From Asterias amurensis (lineage: Eukaryota; Echinodermata; Asteroidea; Forcipulatida; Asteriidae), in the NCBI RefSeq assembly GCF_032118995.1, contig NC_092656.1, positions 13,754,261 to 13,818,260 on the forward strand: 64,000 bases of DNA, given 5' to 3'. Shown one piece after another: positions 29,101 to 39,514 of this stretch (the stretch's first letter is position 1; each line of letters starts with the position of its first letter). The position numbers were made by a program, and so were the translations under genes. The notes beneath the pieces are model-generated. The model searched no databases. It saw only the letters and a program-made list of their open reading frames with translations, and had not been told where the DNA came from.

Positions 29101-32100
29101 TTGATGATGATACTTTGTATCGTAAGTGTCATGTTCCCAACAGTAAAAATTATACAACTCAGAGATTGGATATCCGATGATTCAAACCAAAGCAATAATA
29201 ATAATAATAATAATATTTAATAATAATATTTATTCGGGCAATCACATTTACAAGCACATATACGTATTGCATTACTTTTCACCGACTTATCTAAGACCGT
29301 CTTATTGCAACAGGCTTCATGACTGACTAAGCTAAGACCGTCTAAGGCAGATAGCCTGCTATAACTGACTGGTCTTAGACCGCTGACTAAGACCGTTTTA
29401 TTGCAATCCGCCCCAGGAGTAAGTGGTCTTAATGTCCGAGGCTATAACATTAAAAGATTCATCCAAGGTCACTCCTCAAATCCCTTCTACATTACTGCAA
29501 TGATGAATTTATGATACAACGTCAAACTAGGTATATTGCAAATTCTAGGTACAATGTATGTTAAAGTCACCTGGAAATAGAATTGTTTTTCTTTCAAACA
29601 TAAGAGTATATGCTTAGGAACAATAAAAGAATTTTTTTAGTATATGTTTGTCATGATTTATATGTTAAAAAAATATATAAAGTTGTTTGGGGGGCTGACT
29701 CCGCCTACCCCTTTTGTGACGTCAATCGAGGCAGACTTTGCCTGCAATGCGTATAGTAAACACACGTGCAAAGTAGCAATACACCTGGTCGGCATTGCCG
29801 GGAAAAAACTTTTAAAAAAATATTTTGAAACGTTCAAACTCACGACTTGGTCCGTACATGAACTTTGCAATTGTGTTTACTCTACGCATTACAGGCAAAG
29901 TCTGCCTCGATTGACGTCACGAACAGCGCCCTCTCGGGTCGGGGTCTACTCTTAAATTTGTAAATAACATAAGAACTGATTTTTTAAAACCTTAGTTAAC
30001 TGTTTATTCACATTCCACTCATCAAAACACAGTGACAAAAGCTTTATTTTGACAAAATACCACTTCCAGGTGACTTTAAATGATTTCTTCTTGATCATTT
30101 TTTATAGGGATTCTTCATCAGTTTAGTCCCTTGGTTGAAAGACTTGGATTTGATGAGAATTTTGTTGATGTTACTGGACTTGTTGAAAAACGCTTACTGC
30201 AAGGAGGTGTTGAAGAATCTGAGGTTATTGGTCATCAATATGGAGAACAATCATCTGGTTAGTGCTGGGCGAATAGTGAAATTTTGTTATTCGGATACCG
30301 CTACTGGCCAACTATCCGAAATTAACCGGATATTTGAATATTTTTTTTGCCGCTAGAGGTCGCTTATGGGCGGATTGATATTAGTTTTAGACGGTGTCAC
30401 TCGGTTCATTCATAAAAATGACCGGATCTAATTTAAAGATGGCGATTTGCTTTTTCTTTTGATCGTGATTGACTCTACGTGAAGGAAAACTTTTGTAATC
30501 TTTGAACAAATTACGTCAGAAATGTCATTGTTTTAACTCTTCACGTAGGTGAGCATAGTTATACTTAATTTATGCTGTATTATGCTGTATTAATAGAAGT
30601 TTCATAAGGATTCAGACAAAACATTCATATCAGTTGTCGCCCGACGTCCGCGGATATTCGGATATTAAAGAATATCCGGTTACTCGGTTGTAATTACAGA
30701 ATTATCCAGTTTGTGAATAGGTATTCGCGCCCTATGCGGATATCCGGTTAAGAAAAAAAAGGCATTCGCGGTTATGGATAGGAAAACCTATTCGCCATTA
30801 ACCGGATATTCGAATAATTCGCCCAGGCCTACATCTGGTATGAGCATCAATGTCAATTTACTAAACAAATATTGGATACATATGAGTGCATTGTTCACAG
30901 AATGTAATCATGAGGTGATATCTGGACTATTCCATTTCATGAGGTGAAGTTGAGTGAAATGGAAAAGCCACATTTCACCAGATAAACTTAAATGTAACAA
31001 ATTTGGGTGTGATTGGCAAATGGGGTTACTTAAAATAAACATCCTTGTCCCTAGTTTTGATTTTGTATCAAAATAATTATTTGTTGTGATATAAAATTGA
31101 AATTGTATTCATAACAAGTTGGTGTAGATATATTTATTTTTCAAGAGTTTTCTATAAATAGAATGTTTGAAGAAGATTTGGTTTCATGATAGCGAAAGTT
31201 GGTCTCAAATCAGGCTTGTTAACATATGAGGACATCTCAAAATAAGTTCCAAACAGTGACGACTTCAATCATCAGCCTCCTGTTGAGCCTTTGATAGAAC
31301 TCATCGTGTCTCTTTTCCTGATAGATCATTTTCTGTATACAGACCCAGAATCTGGAAAAAACTTCCACAATACATCAGAGATCACTGCATACATTCAAGA
31401 CACTCCTGAAAGCTCACCTGTTTCAGGAGGTGTACCATCATTGACATTTCTCCTGTTTGTGCCCATACATCAGCGCCGTAGAGCAAACTTTTGATTTTGG
31501 CGCTTTTTAAATTTCTTTTGATTGATTGATTGATTATGCACAAAGTGGGCTTTAGTCAATCATAAGCCTAAATCAACCTTTTTCCATTCTATGTTCCACA
31601 CGCAAGAAACTTTTTGCAAAATTTCTTCCTTTTCAGCTGATCTGTAGAATCATAGATTTCTCTCTGTATATATTCTTCTTAGAATCTGACTCGGCCTTTA
31701 CCAGACCCCATGACTGCACCTGTGGATGTCATCATAGACTTCTCATAGGCTCTCACATTGCCCAAGAGATGCGGCAAGCTCTAAACATACAGCTAGGTTT
31801 GACTAGCTGTGCTGGTGTAGCACATAATAAGCTGTTGGCTAAACTGGTTGGGACAACTCACAAGCCAAATGACCAGACTACACTATGGCCGTCTATGACC
31901 AGTCATCTTATGGGGCGCCTTGCTAAGGCTACGCAAGTTCCAGGTAAATATGTAAGGATTCTAAACTTGTCACACCAGTGTAACATGCAATGTGATTCAA
32001 TTTTGTTTCAGTAATAACTAAGCTTAGTAATAACTAGTTCAAACGCATTTCATAATAGCGTCTCAATGCGCTTAACATGAGTGCCCTGGTCATTGGACCA

Positions 32101-35100
32101 ATAACATACCTTTAATCATTCTCAGCTCCTTGGGGAGTATGTAGAGACCTGAGCTGGCGTAAGTCGCTATGTGGCTTTTCATCATTATATCAACATCTAC
32201 CCTTGCAGGTGCTCATTTATACCACATGGGTAAAGAGAAGCAATTATAGTAAAGTATCTTGCTGAAGAACACAAGTGCCATGACTGGAAATCGAACCCAC
32301 ACTCTGATGACTCAACCACCAGAACTTGAATTCGATGCTCTTAACCACTTGGCCATGACACCTTACAGTAATGTCTTTATAACAAACTGGAGTTTGCACA
32401 ACACTACTGGAGCTAGATATGGTCTTATTGCAGGGAACTGTTTTGGCATTTTCAAGCATCCTAGAAACAAGCTCTTAACACAACTGAAGTATGACCTATT
32501 TTGTACTAAACAACAACATATGAAAACAGACTTGGAGGTTATTTTCTTTAAGAAAAATGTACTGAAAATTTCTTAGCAGATTTGTAGGAACAATGGTGCA
32601 TTTATAAAATTTGTATAAAAGTAAACTTTCGGATTAGAAATCTTTTTTTTTTCTTCTTTTGGTATTTGACAATTGTGTTGCTTATATTTAAATCTCATGG
32701 ATATATTTCTTTATTCTAGGCATTGGTCATTCGTCTGGTAAGAAGCTTGCCTTGTTGGGGATAACGACATTGACTGAGCTTATTGAAGCACCATTCTCAC
32801 TGCTCAAGGACGAGTTTGGTTACCAGACTGCCTCCGTTATGTTGAAATTGTGCCAAGGAATTGATGAGTCACCAGTGGTACAGTCTGGTCCCCCTCAGGT
32901 ATATCATTGTTGTTTATGTAAAGACAGATCAGAGATAAATTTTGTTTACAAAAACAGTGAGCATGTACTCGTACATTCCAGGACGTTTCTGGCAGGCAAG
33001 ATACTATCCTGGTAATATGGAACAATTTATTTTGAAATCTCGCGAGAGATTCAGTGAGGTGACAGTTTCCACTTAAAGCCATTGGACCCTTTCGGTACAG
33101 AAAAAAACAAAAAGTTCACAGATTTACAAATAACTTACAAGGTTTACAGAAGGTAGTGGTGAAATACTTCTCTTGAAATATTATTCCATGAAATGCTTTA
33201 CTTTTTGAGAAAACAGTAAAACAATATCAATTCTAGTTAACGAGAATTACGGATTTATTTTAAACACATGTCATGACACGGCGAAACGCGCGGATACAAG
33301 GGTGGGTTTTCCCGTTATTTTCTCCCGACTCCGATGACCGATTAAGCCAAAATTTTCACAGGTTTGTTATTTGATATACAAGTTGTGATACACGAAGTGT
33401 GGGCCTTGGACAATACTGTTTACCGAAAGGGTCTAATGGCTTTAAACTCAAGAGTTTTAAAACATAACATAACAACTGAACAAGTTTTGATGTGTGCCCC
33501 TTTTAAGGCACTGGGTAATTGTCAAAGACAAGTATTTTCACTTGATGTGTCCCAACATATTCACAAAATGCAAATCTGTGAACATTTGGGCACCTCTTTC
33601 TCAAAAACTATGTTACTTCTGAGGGTGTTAGTTCTCACAATGTTTTATAATAATAATAATAATAATAATATTTATTCGGGCAATCACGTTTACAAGCACA
33701 TGTACATACATTAAACATATTTAAGAAAACAAAGTAAAACAACAGTGGGGTGCCCAGGAGAGCATAAAGGTTAAAAAAATAACTATCGCCAAAAGGCGTA
33801 TGTCTCCTAAATCCCCCAAAATACATTAAGGCAAGAGAGGGCATATAAAAAAGCACAGAAGATAATAATCACTGAACGACTATAAAAGGCAAACAAGCAG
33901 AGATATACACAATAATACACAATAATTTATTTTTCAGGTCATTTCATTATTGTTTTAATATTAGTAGCAATCAACATGAAACATGACTTTTGGCAAGAGG
34001 GAATTTGGGCTACGATTTTGCTACTCTTAGAACTATGAGGTTTGTTCCGCTATCGTTTGTGGAGGCGAAAGCAGAACGAACCTCATAGTTCTAAGATGAG
34101 GATTAAGCCAGCCTACCTTTTTCATGCACCCCTGAACAATATATTAAATTTGTTTTATTTCAGTCAATAAGTGATGAAGATTCTTTCAGGAAGTGCAGTA
34201 CTCTACAGGAAGCTCAACTCAAGATATCAACATTACTAAAGAACCTCTTCCAAAGGTAATTAAGGAGAAGTCTTTTCTCTCCATTTTTATGACCTTATGC
34301 TTTAACCAGACTGAATGCCAAAATGAAGAGAGTTTTATGTCAAACAAATTTTGTTTTGTACAAAAGCTTGTATACTTCCGGTGTAAAAAAATTTGAACTG
34401 ATCGACTTGGAATGAATTTCCAAGGATTCACACACAAACACAAACCAGATACTCTTTATATTCCAAATCAAATTGTCAAATATTTCATGCCATTCCAGTT
34501 ACTGAATTCAAATATCGCTTAAACTCACCTTTTCCAGACTTATTTTGATGGCAATTTATTTCATTTTCATTCATTTGTATTATAAGTTTTTAATTGTTGT
34601 AAAAGCATTGGGGTAACCTTTTATCTGTAAGAACGCTATATAAATGTTTTGATTATTATTATTATTATACATTCTCCTGAATACCAAACATTAGATCAAC
34701 TGTTCTTAGTTATAAGTAAGCACTATAGCATTGGAAACTAAGCAATTTCTTTTATAGAATATTCAGGTGCAATTCTTTTTAAAAAGAATTTCTTAATTTC
34801 TTAGCTTGGGCGATATCGATTTATTTTATTCACGATATATCGCCGACAATATATTGCGATATTCGATATAATCGCGATTAATGAAATTTGACATCATCAG
34901 TCTTAAAACTCCAGGTGAAAGTTGTAGAGAGACAGTCATAGCATAAGAGAGGTGTTCTAATGATCTATTCTTCTGGTTTTACTCCAAATCTATGGGGTGC
35001 AAGATGTCTCAGCTAGCAAATACATCGCGATATTTAATCGATATATCGATATATCGCGATTATCACGATATATCATGATATATCGCGATATATCGCGATT

Positions 35101-38100
35101 AATCGATATTTCGATTAAAACCAAATCCATCCGATATCGAAATCGTTTCCAAATTAATATCGCCATATTCGATAATACCATGATATCGCCCAAGCTTAAT
35201 GGAGGAATCTGCTGAACAATTTTAGTCACTAATAAGCATGCAATATCATCAAGAAATGTGTACACATTACAAACATAAGGCGTGCAATCTTTGTTTGCTA
35301 AGCTGAGCAGAGTTTTCTAAGTTTTTGTAATATTTCCAGCTCAATGAAAGTGGTTCATAGGGGAACCATTCCACAAAGCTGTATCTATATCGCTAAGCAA
35401 AATTCAGTTAAAATCATTAATTCTTTATAAAAATGTTTTATTTCTGGTAGGTTGTTAAAGGATGGTAGGCAGCCTCACACACTAAGACTCTCTGTAAGGA
35501 AATACTCTAAGACACATAAATGGAGTCGTGAGAGCAGACAGTGTCCTGTACCTGATGGTGTGCTACACTCATTGCAATCAGGTAAGTAGTTCTTAATTCG
35601 TAACACTTGGTCTTGGTCTTGTGTGGAGCATCGTTTGGGATAAGATCTTACAGGGGTCGAAATTGCCACTAGCCCGCTAGCCCGGGACTACCAGATTTAC
35701 AGCCGGGCTACTGATTTTTCCGACGGGCTAGTGGAAAAACAATGCAAAAATCATCATTACAAACAACAAAGAACTGTGCTATGGTGTATTGTAAAGTTTG
35801 AGCCGTGACGCGAGACATAATGTGTCTTTCGGGCTACCAAAATCTCATCAGGGCTACTAAAAATTATTGGTTACTAGCCCTGCTGACTACCATGAAAATA
35901 CACTTAATTTCGACCCCTGTCTTATGAAAGTTGTGTTTAATAGATGTTAGTTCTGCATTGGGGATATTACCCTTACACTGATACATGTATTTTAATGTCC
36001 ACAGTCTGACGCTAAATTGAAACTGTTGAAGGTAATGATAGTAGAAAGCTTACCTTAATATATCACTTGCTGAGGTGCCGTAGTTTTTGAGAAACAAGTA
36101 AAACAATAAGTAGGATTTGAAACTTTGCATGGTGGAAATAAGATATAGAAGAGTTTGTGGTAACACCATATAATAATAATCTCTAAATGAGTTGGGGTGG
36201 TTCTGAAAAGAACCGTTGGATTAACTCTAAAACAGTAAAACAATGTCATAGTCAGTTTTACATGCTAAAATAAGTTCCGTCTTACTGACATGAATTTTTT
36301 TTCGTGACTTGTTTTATTTATGTCTAGAAAAGTACAGGCCCTCAGCAAGTCATATTTCAAAGGAAGCTTTCTACCGTCAGTCTATTTAAAGTTTGAGTTT
36401 AATGTAAATCTGTGTTTTGTGTCCTACAAAAAGTACCCAGACCTTTTAGGCACTGTATATTTCATACTCAGAATGGTAACACCCCTATGTTTAGACACTC
36501 TCGTTTTTCCTAATCCTAATCCCAACCCCAACCCTTACCGTAACCCTAACTCTCTAGCATGTAAACCATCAGGTGTTTTTCGGAACATATGGTTGTCTGT
36601 ACATAGAGGTTTCGGAATATTGAGCAGTCACCCTTTCAGAAAACTGTGGATACTCGGTACTCAGAAAGTTGTGTTCCTGTAATTAGACTCTGTGCCTTGT
36701 TGCAAAAAGACAAGTTGTCAGGTTGTTGAACTTTTGGGGTTTTAGCTTCTTCGAAATTTTAGGTGACAACTGGAATGTCTCCTGCGGTTAGTCAATTGAA
36801 TTCCGTTTTCTTTCTGTCTACAGATGAGGCAACTGTTCTTGACAAATTGCTTGACCTTTGCTCAAGTCTTTTTCACAAGATGGTTGATGTGTCTCAACCT
36901 TTCCATCTCACATTGATCAGTGTGGGCTTTGCCAAATTCCAGAACCCAACAACCAAGACAAGTGTATCTGACATCAGTAAATTCTTCACACCAAGATCAG
37001 GGAAGAGGGGCTTAGATAATGAATCCATCATCAAAGATGGTTGCACGAACATTACAGGTGTTAGTGATTATAATCGATTGGAAACCACGCAAGAATGTCA
37101 AACTCCAACACTCAAGACGAGTATGTCTAACATCAGTAAATTCTTTACATCAAGAACAGTAAAGAGAGACCCATCCATCATCAAAGACGGTTGCACAAGC
37201 TCGACAGGAGCTTGTGATTCTAATCGATTGGAAACCACGCAAGAATGTCAGAACATGTTCAAAGTCCACCCTAAACTCCTCTCCAATGATGTATCGCAGG
37301 ATGAACTGGGTTCTCCGAATGGGAGCGCCACTGTGACAGCATGTACCTACATGAAATCGAATAATGAAGCTAAATTAACACATCCCTCTTCTCGGTCAAC
37401 AATGTCTTGTGCATCAAACACAACCCCTGTGAAAAAGAGCACCAATAGAAACCAAACTTACCATAAAAATGAATCGGATATCAAATCAATGAATGACAAG
37501 TCAAGTCCTTCATTTTCATCTAAAGCAAAAAACAAATGTATGGATGCCAGCAAATCTGTTTCTCCCAAGAAAGGGACCTCATTCTTTGCACTGAAATCCC
37601 ACAACATCCAACCGGAACTGACCGACTCCAAGACATCTGTGTTGGAACATTTCGAAAACAAGATGGATTCTCAGAAGGAAGAGGTGGTGGTGAGTCTCTC
37701 ATCACTTTTTCTTGAAAATGGACTTTGTCAGCAAAGTACGTCCTCACTGCGAATATCGAACAATAATAATTCTCATGGACCACTACTGAACGATAATTCT
37801 CAAATACCACTGGAGGAAAATGAAGACTTTGTTGATAAAGGAGAAGTTGATAACGCAACCCATCATGCAGTTCCACCCCACATAGACCCATCAGTGTTTT
37901 CAGAACTTCCTTCCAACTTACAAGAGGAGATATTGAATGATTGGCAGAAAAGCAACACGTCGCCGTCAAAATCCATCACACACTGTGAACCAGTGGCTTC
38001 ATCTTCTGAGATTAGGCTTACGGAGTTCCCTAATATAGATCGTTCAGTATTTGAGGAACTTCCTCCAGATATTCAAAAGGATGTCTTGGAGCAACAGAAG

Positions 38101-38247
38101 CAAAAGAAACGAACCCTGGCAAGTATTTCTCCTACTTCTCAAAAGAAGATAAGTGGAAAAAGACCAAGAAGTTCTAAAACATCATCAGATAAGGGTACCA
38201 ATGGGATAAAGAATAAATGTATCAAAGATTTCTTCTGTCCGAAATAA
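26163..38247 (+). CDS. POLI: DNA polymerase iota, Y-family translesion polymerase (9 coding exons)
   Basis: Nuclear translesion polymerase that inserts opposite damaged template bases. Exons: 26163-26265, 26709-26852, 27875-28039, 30108-30257, 31683-31943, 32720-32898, 34164-34255, 35451-35581, 36824-38247; 2649 nt, 882 aa, all phases fit. Catalytic motifs are HIDLDCYYAQVEM (Asp61, Asp63) and GFDENFVDVTG (Asp153, Glu154). They are followed by GLTSCAGVAHNKLLAKLVG, the little-finger exons (DGRQPHTLRLSVRKYS, SRESRQCPVP) and PFHLTLISVGF. The 1.4-kb last exon encodes a disordered tail with PIP-like motifs ISKFF at 459-463 and 512-516. It also has two ubiquitin-binding UBMs (FSELPSNLQEEI near 765-780, FEELPPDIQKDV near 815-830) and a C-terminal CIKDFF. 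Two UBMs are diagnostic for iota or Rev1; the catalytic part says iota. The start ATG is inferred from length and the acidic N-terminus. Confidence 0.95.
27130..27370 (-). mobile_element. tRNA-derived SINE, another family
   Basis: Minus strand GTTGGCGCATAGTAGTATCT with B box CCGGTTCAAATCATG, then a body with CCAGCCCCTCCCAGAC (minus GGGCTGGTGTTTTCAGCC). POLI intron 2. Confidence 0.6.
27487..27799. mobile_element. TTAA MITE, family A (shorter variant)
   Basis: GGTTAA flanks both ends of a 313-bp copy in POLI intron 2. The inner palindrome is deleted. Confidence 0.75.
28307..28698. mobile_element. TTAA MITE, family A, inserted into a SINE
   Basis: Left flank AAGGCGCTTAA and right flank TTAACCCTTG rejoin into a continuous SINE sequence once the insert and one TTAA are removed. 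Confidence 0.88.
28826..29412. mobile_element. 587-bp element, inserted into a SINE, 5-bp CCAGG duplication
   Basis: Ends GGTGGATTGCA / TGCAATCCGCC flanked by CCAGG at 28821-28825 and 29413-29417. The arms carry many GGTCTTA/TAAGACC inversions. A LINE-type tail fragment (29208-29290) is nested in it. Confidence 0.84.
29571..30079. mobile_element. TTAA MITE, family E (copy 1)
   Basis: Terminal repeat TTAAAGTCACCTGGAA / CTTCCAGGTGACTTTAA. The interior has inverted GAGGCAGACTTTGCCTG segments. It ends 28 bp before POLI exon 4. A second copy is at 43299-43857. Confidence 0.86.
30260..30831. mobile_element. hAT-like MITE inserted at the POLI exon 4 donor
   Basis: Ends TAGTGCTGGGCGAAT and ATTCGCCCAGGCCTA, with 8-bp duplication CATCTGGT at 30252-30259 and 30832-30839. 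The interior is made of TATCCGG/CCGGATA inversions. Confidence 0.86.
31270..31540 (+). mobile_element. LINE 3' end (CR1/L2-like), frameshifted
   Basis: Translated pieces PRIWKKLPQYIRDHC and HTFKTLLKAHLFQEVY in adjoining frames match the usual reverse-transcriptase C-terminus of non-LTR elements, followed by a (GATT)n tail at 31517-31535. In POLI intron 4. Confidence 0.75.
32085..32365 (-). mobile_element. tRNA-Leu-like SINE
   Basis: Minus-strand head GGTGTCATGGCCAAGTGG, B-box GGGTTCGATTTCC, body TTGCTTCTCTTTACCC. In POLI intron 5. Confidence 0.77.
33073..33445. mobile_element. TTAA MITE, family C (copy 2)
   Basis: Same terminal inverted repeat (AAAGCCATTGGACCCTTTCG) and interior as the copy at 482-935, in POLI intron 6. 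TTAA at both ends. Confidence 0.85.
33655..33730 (-). mobile_element. Tail fragment of a non-LTR element
   Basis: (AAT)n followed by ATTTATTCGGGCAATCACGT, the same module as 29208-29290, reading as a 3' end on the minus strand. Confidence 0.5.
34026..34096. repeat. 71-bp hairpin in POLI intron 6
   Basis: CTTAGAACTATGAGGTTTGT and its inverse close a stem of about 23 bp. Confidence 0.7.
34480..34670 (+). mobile_element. LINE 3' end (CR1-like), degraded
   Basis: A THLFQTYF-like C-terminal remnant, then GAACGCTATATAAATGTTTTG and an (ATT)n tail at 34652-34667. Confidence 0.6.
34804..35195. mobile_element. Inverted-repeat element rich in ATATCGCGAT, 3-bp TTA duplication
   Basis: Perfect ends GCTTGGGCGATATC / GATATCGCCCAAGC, each flanked by TTA. 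The 3-bp TTA duplication suggests a PIF/Harbinger-type origin. Confidence 0.8.
35651..35919. mobile_element. 269-bp element with CAGGGGTCGAAATT ends
   Basis: Perfect inverted ends CAGGGGTCGAAATT / AATTTCGACCCCTG flanked by TCTTA at 35646-35650 and 35920-35924. The arms contain GGGCTAGT/ACTAGCCC inversions. Lies 69 bp after a POLI exon. Confidence 0.82.
36000..36455. mobile_element. Inverted-repeat element related to 11511-11940
   Basis: TAGTAGAAAGCTTACC, GTAGTTTTTGAGAAACAAGT and GTCCTACAAAAAGTACCCAG are shared with that element; the interior differs. A short CCTAAT/CCCTAA-like run follows at 36511-36550. Confidence 0.55.
36954..37251 (+). repeat. Tandem internal duplication in the POLI tail (PIP-like unit)
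   Basis: Two consecutive units of about 50 codons in the last exon share TS(V/M)S(D/N)ISKFFT, then KR, SIIKDGCT, and NRLETTQECQ at the end. Identity is visible at both DNA and protein level, so this is an in-frame duplication and not chance. Confidence 0.85.
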
Positions 38248-38358
38248 AACTACTATGTTTAAGTGTTTTGGTAATACGGTACAGTGTATTATTGACACCC
38301 AAGTTCATGAGCACAATGCCGGTGCATGGCTGTTGATTGTTTTGTTGCACAACACATC

Positions 38359-38725
38359 TTAAAGCCATTGGACATTTTCGGTAAACAGTATTTTCCAAGG
38401 CCCACACTTCGTGTATCACAACTAATATATAAAATAACAAACCTGTGAAAATTTAGGCTCAATCGGTCATCGGAGTCAGGAGAAAATAACAAGAAAACCC
38501 ACCCTTGTATCCGCACGTTTCGCCGTGTCATGACATGTGTTTAAAACAAATCCGTAATTCTCGCTAACGAGAATTGATGTTGTTTTAATGTTTTCTCAGA
38601 AAGTAAAGCATTTCATGGAATAATATTTCAAGAGAAGTCTTTCACCATTACCTTCTGTAAACCCTGTGAGTTATTTTGTGAACTTTTAATTTTTGTTCTG
38701 TTCCGAAAGTGTCCAATGGCTTTAA
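38359..38725. mobile_element. TTAA MITE, family C (copy 3)
   Basis: Full-length copy just downstream of the POLI stop, TTAA at both ends; may be transcribed in the POLI 3' UTR. Confidence 0.85.
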
Positions 38726-39514
38726 GTGTTGCACAGGAAAGTGTTGTTAAAGGGTTACTGTTACGGTGGTGCAAGAAAAATGAGGCTTAGACCTTTCTAT
38801 TGTTGATAAAACATACTGCACAGGTTAGCACTTACTGCTGAATGATGGCAAAATATTTAATCACATACAGATGTTGTGACCGAATTCAACATTTCTGCAA
38901 ACTTTCAATTAACGGAATACATCTCATAATTGTTTGCTTTGTTTCTAACAAACTCAACACTGTAGCCATTTCTGCTTCCCATAGTTTTCCAACTTTGATT
39001 GGCAAAAACTTGGGCTGTGACGTTGCAAGAAAGATTGATTGTTTGTGGGAACAACTTGAAGTGGGTACTCTCAACATTGTCAAGTGTGATCAAAGAGCAA
39101 TGAAATATGATGTGATTTATTAGATGTGGTCTTTGAAGATCTTAAAAGTGTAGAACAATGTATATAGAAATAATTGATGTTTTTATGATTAAAACTGGTT
39201 AATATAGCATCATATACATACATGTACAGCATTGAACAATGCAGCAATATTAATAAGAACAGTAATTATTTAGAGTTTTTCTATTGTGCTCATGTCTTCC
39301 AAAAAGGAACTCAAGGCCAAAGGCATATATAGTATTTGATGTGCTTTACACAATGCACAGAACGTATGGCTTTACTTCTAATCCAAATGACAAAGCAATA
39401 TTGGTCAAGAGTGTGTTTAAAGACTGGGACCCAGTTTCTGAGACTTTAGCAGAAAGTGTTACACATATTTAACAATTTCCTGCTAAACAAAAGCAAGCAG
39501 GATACCAGTCACAA

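Larger units (their letters stand above)
28205..29500 (+). mobile_element. tRNA-derived SINE split by two MITE insertions
   Basis: The head 28205-28310 contains TCTGGTGTTGTCAGCAGCAG and a B-box-like GGGTTTGAATCCC. The body at 28699-28825 and 29413-29500 matches the uninterrupted SINE at 63300-63595 (GGAAGGTAGTG, CCTACAT, GGAGTA.GTGG). Confidence 0.8.

Noticed and set aside
37520..37969. 149-codon minus-strand reading frame
   Set aside because: Antisense shadow of the POLI last exon.
38842..39123. 93-codon plus-strand reading frame after POLI
   Set aside because: The opposite strand is also open and nothing is recognisable; best read as 3' UTR or intergenic.
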